Shown here one piece after another: positions 50,235-59,200 of a stretch of DNA of 64,000 bases. Source of the DNA: Taeniopygia guttata. Lineage: Eukaryota > Chordata > Aves > Passeriformes > Estrildidae. The DNA lies in NCBI RefSeq assembly GCF_048771995.1, contig NC_133027.1, positions 11,714,001-11,778,000 on the forward strand, given 5' to 3'. The stretch's first letter is position 1; the number at the start of each line of letters is the position of its first letter. A program made the position numbers and the translations under genes. The notes beneath the pieces were generated by a model that ran no database searches, was not told where the DNA came from, and saw only the letters and a program-made list of their open reading frames with translations.

Positions 50235-53200
50235 GTAACATTTGCATAATTGAATCTTCTTGGCTCTGGTCCAAAGCAGTTGGAGGTGCAAAGTTCACGT
50301 AAAGCATCCCTTTCAGGAGAGGATTAAAGACATGTTCCGATGACCGATTCTGAGCAGGCAGAGCTGTTTCCTCCTCCAGATGTGGTGGTTTTTTCCCCTC
50401 AGACATGGTTTCCTCCTCCAGCCTCTTCTTCCTGAAGCCCCCCGTTAATGCTTTAATGTTCAGCCTGTCCCAGAGAGGTGGAAGAATTCCATGTTTTAGT
50501 TGGTGAAGAGAACATGAACTCCAGAAGTGTCTCTCACAAGGGCTGAGCTCACAGAGGAAGGCACCTGCAGAGCCAGGATGGAGCTGTGGGACAGGGTGGG
50601 GTGTCAGTCACTACTGAAAGACAAACAGAGCAAGGCAGAAGCAGAGGGAGGTCCTCAGCAGACCCTTGAAAAATGCCACACCTTCCCTGTCAGCTGCCTC
50701 AGAGGCAGCTGGAGCTTCAGCCCCAGATGGCCCCTGATTGCAGTGCCAGGGTCACTTTGGCATCTGTGCCTCCTCATGGGCAGAGAATGACCCAGGAGAG
50801 CTGCAGCACAGTGCTTTGGGAACGTGTGAGCCCATCAGTCCTTGAGTCTTGGCCCTCAAATGTTATATGGAAAGTTGAAACCCATCTTCTCTTGCTTTCT
50901 GTGCAGGTCCTTCCAGAGAAAGAGCAGGAGCAGCCTGCTTTGTCAGAGATGCCATGGCAGACTCGGGGAGAGCTGTTCCCAGCCCAAGAACAGGAAGAGC
51001 AGCTCAGGCAGCAGGTGAAAGAGCCACAGGAGAATGGCCAGGTAAGCCTGACTCGCCAGGTTTCAGAGGGAAGGGCAGGAAAAGGGGCATAAAATGGAGC
51101 TCTTGGGACTGAGGAGGTCAGGAGTCCCAGAGGCACTGAAAGCACAGAGCCTTGGAATCTGCCAAAGTCAGCACTGGGACAGGAGGGTTGCACTGGAAGC
51201 AGAGGTGGGTAGGGGAGCAGAAAGAAGTGGCTGAATAAATGCGATTTTGAAGCTGCAAGAGGAAAAAGCTGAGCGTGATGGCAGCTCCCAGTCACTTGCT
51301 CCGCATTTGTGTGTACAGAACATCAAGGCAGAGTCACAAGCAGAGCTGCCCGGGGCTCAGAGTGCCATCATGGAAGTGAAGAAGGGGAACAAGGAAGACA
51401 TGAGAGGAATTCAAGAGGAGATGAATCTCCGTCAGCAGAGGGGCGATCAACAAGACCAGGTGAGTGAAAGAGTGGCAGCCACTCCACTCATGAAAGATCC
51501 TCTCTCTCGTATTTTTCAGAACTTGAAGGAACAGCTGGACACGGAGCTTCAGAAAATTCACACTAAGATGGAGGCAAAGGAGAAGAGGCAGGAAGAAGAA
51601 ATTAAAATCATCAGAGAAAAACTTAGTCGTCTCCCTCAGGCTCTACAAGAGCAAGTGAGTGAAAGAGGGATAGCCACTGCAGTCACCAAACTGGTGGTTT
51701 CTGCCCTTCTTGCCTTTCCAGTGCAGGGCTTCAGGGAGTGAGGTGATGCCTCTGAGTGCCATCCTGCTGTAGTGTGTACCCCAGAGACTCTGAAGGACAT
51801 TTCCTGGTGTGCTGAATCTCAACTGCTGCCCTGGACAGTGGGACTTGTCCTTTGGCCTTTTGGCCAGCAGTCATCCAAATTGATTCCTGCTGGCCTGTTC
51901 CTGCTCTCCTTGTTTCTCGAGGTGTTTTTACAGGGGAACATGGTGACCCAGACGGAGGATTGAAACAAGCTGTCTGTACCCCTTGTAAAATCTGTTCTTT
52001 CCCTTTCCTCACAGTCAATGACTCTTGACTGACAGGGATAAGCCGTAGTCTCTGACTGCTTTCTTCTGTTTGACTTGAGGTGCAAACGTTGACATCTCGC
52101 CGGGCAGCCTGCAAAGACTTCCAGCAAATGAGTGGCAATGAAGAGCCCCAGGCCTGGCATGAGGTACAGGAACCGTCCCCACCAAAGTTACTACAAGTTG
52201 AGCATGACCTGAAGATGGTGCAGGAAAAGTGGACACATTTGAACAAGGAGCTGCAAATGTGTCTGAAGCCCTTGGAGTGGGAAAGGAATCCTTGAGAGGA
52301 AGCAGAATGGTCATTGTGGCAGTGATCCTTCAGAAAATCCATGAAAATGGAACATGAATCTGGCCATGAACTTGAGTAGAACTAACCTTTGGTTTTGACC
52401 CATCCAGTTTGAGAAGTGGACATCAGAAAAAACCCATTTAAGAGCCCTGCATGTGGCTGACAGAACCTTACCAAGGGCTTGCATTTGAAATGGAATTTCA
52501 GGCTAATTTCTGCCAGGCACCTTTCTGACAAACTCATTTCTTGTTCCAGATCCACAAGGGCTTTGTCAAACCTGCTGCAGCAGCAGCATTGTCTAAAGGA
52601 GCCTTTGCTCCCCAACCTGGGAAGTGGAGCCGGGGCAGTTTGCCCATCTCCAGCGCTGCTCAGCACCAGGAGATCAAGGATGACTCCCTGGAGCAACTGA
52701 GTACGTCTGCTGTATTTCTTCTCTGAGGGACAGTGTATTATGTGCATGTTTCAGCATAGCTGTACCAAATGTTTTTCCTGAGATTGATGTCCCAGGGACA
52801 TTTAGAGACATTTCCCCATGGGAACTGCTGTAGAAAATCAGTCTGTGTGCTGGCCACCTGTGCTGCAGAGCTGTCGGCCTGCTTGCTGTTGTTACCCAGG
52901 CAACCACAAAGAGTTCAAAGCTTCAGGCTCTGGGGCTGCCTTTTGCATCTTCTGGAAGCTGGGATCTTTGCTTTAAAGTGAGCATCTTGCATTTTGTTTC
53001 CCTCAGGGAAAATAGTGAACATGGAAAACCCCGTGGGGAAATATTCTGAACTGGAATATATTGGCAGCGGGTGAGTCCAACCACAGTTTACTTCTCCATA
53101 ACCATGGGCCAGGTGTTTTTCTGGTGGAATATCTATGCAGTGTGAAGTGAGGCCAGCTGCAAACAGACATCTATTGCCATGTTCAGACACTGGGGATAGA

Positions 53201-56200
53201 TTGTCCCATCTCTCAGTGCTGCTCAGAATTTGTGAGTGTGCCCTGAAAGTATTGTCAGAGACATCTTCATGCTGCCAAGGTCTCTTGCCTGCAGCAAGGA
53301 ACAGGACCTGGAAGATCTCCATGTCTCTCAAGTATGGGACAGCTCTGTGTTAATTTCCTTAGCATTTTTCTATCTCTCCAAATCATACAGCCACACTAAT
53401 AAAAGGGGAAGAAACTTGCTTGCCTGAAAGTGCAACCTACTCCCTGATAGCTGTCAGATAACAGTTCTCAGGAACATTTCTTTCCAAGAGTTTGCTGAAG
53501 GAAATTCTCCATGGTCAGGATGAAAACTATGAAAACTGCGCAATTTAGAACATGAAACCTGAGATGAAAGAAGGAGCTCTCTTTAGGAGCTGAGGCAGTA
53601 GATGGCAGCACTTCAGGGACAGACCCAGTGCCCATGCACTTGAGAGGAAAATGCATCATCTGCCTTCTGGCAGAGCCCGCCTTCATCCTGCAGGTCTTAG
53701 GCATTTGCAGCAGAGATCTCCTGTGTGGGCTGGCTTTCACTGCAAGAGCTAAATGGCTTCTCATTTTTTTGCTGCTTTTTTGTTTCTAGGACTTTTGGAT
53801 TTGTGGTTAGAGCAATCAACAAAGCCACAGGAGCAGAGGTAAATGTCAACAGCCCCCGCAATCTCTGCTGCACTCAAGGGCTTTCCCCTCTGGTGTGAGC
53901 AGCTGTGGCCAGAGCTTTGGGTCGAGCTGTGCTGAAGAGGCAAAAGAAACACAGACTGGTACCAGCCTGCAAAAGACATTGCGGACAGTCTTTGACCTTC
54001 TCAGCTGCCACAAAGAAGGCACAGAGGGCAGCAGTTCATTTCAGAGAAGGATGTGCTCACTCGCTCTCAATTGCTAAAACAAAGGTGGTGCCTTAGAGCA
54101 TCTCACTGCTCTTTGGGGCGACAGCTTCAGAGTCCTGAATTCTCACTTCTGGTTGCCAGCAAATGCATCTGAAAGTTACCAGTAGTTCCTCAGACACCTG
54201 CAGTGCTGCACTTGGGAACTGCACATAGGGAGAGATCTGCAAGGCGTCCCTAGAAACCCTAAGCCCTGCCCCTAGCCCGGGATGTAGCCACAGAGTATTA
54301 AGGCATGGATTACTTCCGAATCCCATACAAAGCAGCAGGGAGTGGGCTCAGAGGTTTGTGGGTGAGACACCACTGTTACCAAGTGGACACAGCAAAACCT
54401 CAGTGGCCACGTGTCCTGTAACTGGCACCCATGGGAGCGGAGCAATGGGCTATTGCAATGTCAGTTCCTAATTACTGCAATGCCTAATCAGAATGCAGTT
54501 TGGCACAGCTTGGCTGTGTCATTGCAAAATCACTCGCTCCATGTGCCTTGTGGTCTCGTGCCACCCACTTCTCAAGTTACTGATTTTCAATGTCATTTTA
54601 GGTGGCCATAAAGAAAATAAATCTCCAAGGACCGAGGAAGAAGGAACTAAAAGCCTATGAACTCATGACTGTGAAGATAAATAAGAATCCCAACGTGGTC
54701 AACTATTTAGGCAGGTGAGTTGTTGTAAATATTTGTTTACATATTGCAAACATGCAAGATTGTTCACTGGCACAAAACAGAGCTGTAATTATTGGTTAAT
54801 TATTACTGCTCTGCTCATCTCCAGTGGATGGGAAGAGAGTGCATCTTGTCTGCAGGAGTATTCCCTGGCACACATAGTTTGAAAATTATTCAAAAACCTG
54901 CATCAGTCATATCTAATTAAATTAATAGCCTGTAAGTTCACAGCCACCACATTATTTTGGGACTTGACTTTTTTCAACAGTCCTCTTACGTCTGGGTAAA
55001 CTAACATGGATTTTCCTTGGATTATGTCCCCTCTTTTCCATTGCTTTGCATGCCAGGAAGATTATTTCCAGAAACACGCAGTGTGACAAGTTTTTTATCT
55101 GTTCCTAAACTGCAGTTTTTACTTGCTGGCTATTTAAGACATCTCCTTTTCCAAAGCTGTGCCTTTCTTCTTGAGACAGGTTTCAAACAATGCACAGCCT
55201 AGAGGGAATGTCTGTTCCTTTTCTTCTGTCCTTGTCACACAGGGACTTGGAAATAAGAACCAAGAAAATAAACTAACCATGCATGTTTACCTCCATGCTC
55301 TTGTTTCCTTCTTTCAGCTACCTTGTGGATAATCAATTCTGGCTGGTTATGGAGTTCATGGATGGAGGCACTCTGAGCGATGTCATCAGCAAGACCTACC
55401 TGTCTGAAGACGCGATAGCAGCCATCAGTCGGGAGGTCAGCAAGCCCACCTGTGCTTCCGAGGGCTTGGGCAGGATTGTCTGGGAAACAGAGGCTCAGAA
55501 CATGAGAGGTTTCATGTATAAACTTTGTTTTCCTTGTGCTGGTATGCTATGGGCAAGTAAAAGCATATCAAGGGAACTGCCTGCCAGTGCTCCTGCACTC
55601 AGTGTACTCAGTTCTTGTACTCTTATCTCCTGCTGTTGTAGTCTCACTCTGCCTCCTGTATTTGTATTTGCTCTTCTCCACCTTGCCTCCCTAAACTTGT
55701 ATCTTGAGCCTGTCTGCACTGCATTCCTTGCCTGTAAAAGCAAAGGTGCTGGTGGCAGGATTTGAAATGATCAGCTGAGAAAAAACAGAGACTCATTTCT
55801 CACAGTCCTCAACTAAAAAGGACAGTAGTGCAGCCAAAATGCTCTTTGCTTCAGGAAGGTGACTGATGTGATACTTCAAGTCTGTGCTGAGGCCAGCAAC
55901 AAAACTCTCGTCATGCAGCCTCCCACCCAAAAGTGATCCACTTCACAACAAAGAGAGGGACTTTTTCTTTCTTGGCCAAACCCCTCCTTTGCCCTCTGCA
56001 TGGAGAAAGCACATCCACTGCAGCAGCAGTCATCCTGGCTGGTTTGCAGGGGACAGTCTACAACAGCAGGTGCTGTTGCTCTTTCAAAAGCTGACATACC
56101 TTTCCTTAGAAAAGTCCTGCTCTGCAAGTGTTGGAGCAGCAACTCTTCCTCTCAATGGCACTGTGTTCTGCCATTACTCGCCATTCCCATGCAGAGGGAA

Positions 56201-59200
56201 TCTTTTAGAGACTCTGTTTCCTTTCTTGTGTGATGAAATCACTAATTTTTGCCCTCCTGCTTCTGTTTTCTCTCTCAGTGCCTGCAAGGACTGGATTTTC
56301 TTCACTGGAACCACGTGATCTACCGAGATGTGAAGAGTGAAAACATCCTTCTCAGAACTGACGGCTCTGTCAAGCTGGGTCAGTATATTCCTGGTCAGGA
56401 GCAGCGTTCAGGGATGTGGGGTGAGGGGCTGCTTTGAGTGGCTGCCAACTCCCCAGAAATGGTGCTGGTGGCAGTGCAGGGCCCCACCGCTGTGAGCTGA
56501 AGGCACGGTTGCAACGTGCACAGAGGTATAAGGAACCAGGAGAAGTCAAGAGTGGCGTTGGTGTGTTTGTGTCTCTTCCAGAGGGAGGGAGCTACAATCT
56601 AAAGCTTCAGGGGAATAAAGGCCACTGCTGTGAGCAGCGTTTAAAAAACTGTGATTTTTTTGGAAGTGGCCAATTCCATACTTCCTTGGCTAAAGCCCCA
56701 AGGAAACTGAGTGTGGACAGTTCTTCAGGAGATTCAACAACACATAGACTGAGAGTGGGGAATTCTTTTGCTTGATTTCCTAACTTGACCTGGCTTTCAT
56801 GGTATGTTTATTTGTCCACAGCTGACTTTGGCCTCTTTGCTCAGCTCACCCCTGAGCAGCGTAGACGGAGCTCAGTGGCCGGCACTTCTGGCTGGATGGC
56901 GCCTGAAGTGCTGACAGGTCAACCATATGGCCCCAAAGTGGACATATGGTCTTTTGGAATTGTGGGCATCGAAATGGTGGAACGAGAAGTTCCTCACAGG
57001 AATGAAACTCCTGTTTCGGTAAGGTGCAAATACTCCCTGATCCCACTTGTCTTTCTCACCTGTCCCATGTCCTGTGTGCCATTGGACAAATCCCATTGCC
57101 ATCTGCTGGCACCACTTCCACCAAGGTCCCCTTCTAAACATGTCCCTGCAGCACATCAGCATCTGCTGTAAATTCGGTTGCATCAGAAGGGAAGTAGCAG
57201 TTCAGAAACCTGGCATTTTGGCCTGCAACCTGCCTGACATTTCTAATTTGCTTTTTGAACTCCGTTGGTGCTCTGTCTCTGAAGGGCAAGAATTTTTCAG
57301 TGGAGAGGTTAGACATGTGATAAATATCCTAAGAAATTGACGTTACACCTTCCCAGTTTCAATTTTATCGGAAAAGAAAAGAAAAAGAAAAAGAAAAAAG
57401 ACACAACCACTAAAGCAATGCCCAAGTAGTTTTGTGTAGGAGTGACAGTGGGTAGGACGGTCGGGATGGACAGAGACGAAAGATCTTTGAAGCCAGGTCT
57501 TGGAACTTTCGGTTTATTGCAAAGGGCGTGGATGCAGGGCCCTGCTTGGAGCTGCCAGCCACAGCTCAGAGCAGGCCCGAAAGAGGAGCCAAAAGAGAGA
57601 CCCGTAAGAGTGAGGAAGTTCCTGTTACAAGACAATAAATCTTCTTCTGTGCAGAATGTTCAAATTTTCACTAACCAATCTAGTCCAAGATACAAATACT
57701 AGAGTATTTACTACAGCCTATAAGAATCCTTACATTACCATACTGTGTTACATTTTAAACCCTAAAAACTACTCTTTGGACCCCTTCTGCCAAGCTAGTA
57801 GGGTCTGCTCTGACCCTTGGACCTGTCTGCCAGCAGAGGGTGTTGTTTAATCAAAAGGGGATTACCTTCAGCTGGCCATACCATTGTTTTCCAGTTGTTC
57901 AGTAACTAAGGCTAGTAACTATCTCAAAGCTTACTTTTCATTTCAATCTCGCTTACAGTTTCCATATTCTCAAAATCTTTTGCCAGGCATACATATTTGT
58001 AAAGGTTTTCCGGTTTCATCTTCCCCAACAGTTTTGCTTTCTTTTTCTTTTTTTAACCACAGCACATTGATTTTCCTCCACACTGTAGCATCTTTTCCAA
58101 GTCCTGTGGGTCTTCAAAACTTTCAGGCTTTCAAATAATCTGTACATTGCTCAGTCATGTGTGTGGGTGGCCTGGATAAGTTGAGGATGTGTTTTTCTCT
58201 GACTGCAGTTACACTAAACCCTTGGCTGTTTCTGGGTCTTTTAAAAAGTTGATGAGCTTGCAGCCTGGTGCCTGGGGCTGGGATCCAACGTGGGCGGTTG
58301 ATGCTGGTGCTGTGTTCCTTTACTATAGGAGCAGGGCCATCTCTGGCTTGCACAGTGCTAAGGGCAGTGAGGACTCCAGCTCCCCACCATGTCCAGTGGC
58401 TGAGCTCAGTTGCAGAGAGACAGGATAAAGCTCCCTTTGTGACCTCTGAGAGTGTGGGAAAAGGAAAAAAAGCTGCCATAATTATTTATACTCCAGGGGA
58501 GTGTGCTTGCTGGTTTGGGCTTGGAAATTTTCCTCTGGGTTGAAGAGGATAATAACAAAGTCTTTTTGGTCACCATCTATTTCAGTGCCACCAGCACAGA
58601 GCTGTTACTATTGTGATGAGCATTTTTCTGGAGACCAGGCTGCAGCCTGGTGTCACGGAGAGCCTGTCAAAACCTCCCACTTCTTACAGACATATTTTGC
58701 GATGGGGACGCCATTAATGCATTGACTTGAGTATACAAATGAGCAGAGGGTGACCATCGGGATGGTGCTTCTTCTTCTGATTTGACCTTGGAAAGGTTTC
58801 CTTTTGCCACATAAAGAGGCTGAAACGTGCAGCTGAGAGACAGAGCTGCAGGTGGCTCCTGTGTGCCTAAGCCGGCATTTTCATCCCAATACATTTGTGC
58901 AGGTGTCTTAAAGGGTCTGTGTTGAATATGAGATTCCAAATGTTTGTTTCCTCACCCTGAGGCATACCTGGTGGATTTCCATTCTTGCCTCCCATGCACC
59001 TCTGTTTTCTAGAAGAGGACAAGAAGCTCAATGAGTTTTGGTTTATGACCACTGTGCTTAAGGGACCAACAAGCACTGCAGAGATGCCTTTCATGTACTA
59101 ATCCTTGGAAATAGTAGTGTTAGTGTAGCAGAGTCCATCTTCTGAAAAGCCTGTCAAGGTGGTGTGAATCCTCCAAGAAGGAAAGAAGCTTTGCTGATGT

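Noticed and set aside
50020-50240. Possible antisense LTR around the TATC microsatellite
   Set aside because: A minus-strand AATAAA is present, but no consistent TG/CA ends with a target duplication could be found.
50527-50790. Possible extra coiled-coil exon
   Set aside because: The helix-like reading needs frame changes and the splice sites are weak; it is at most a decayed exon.
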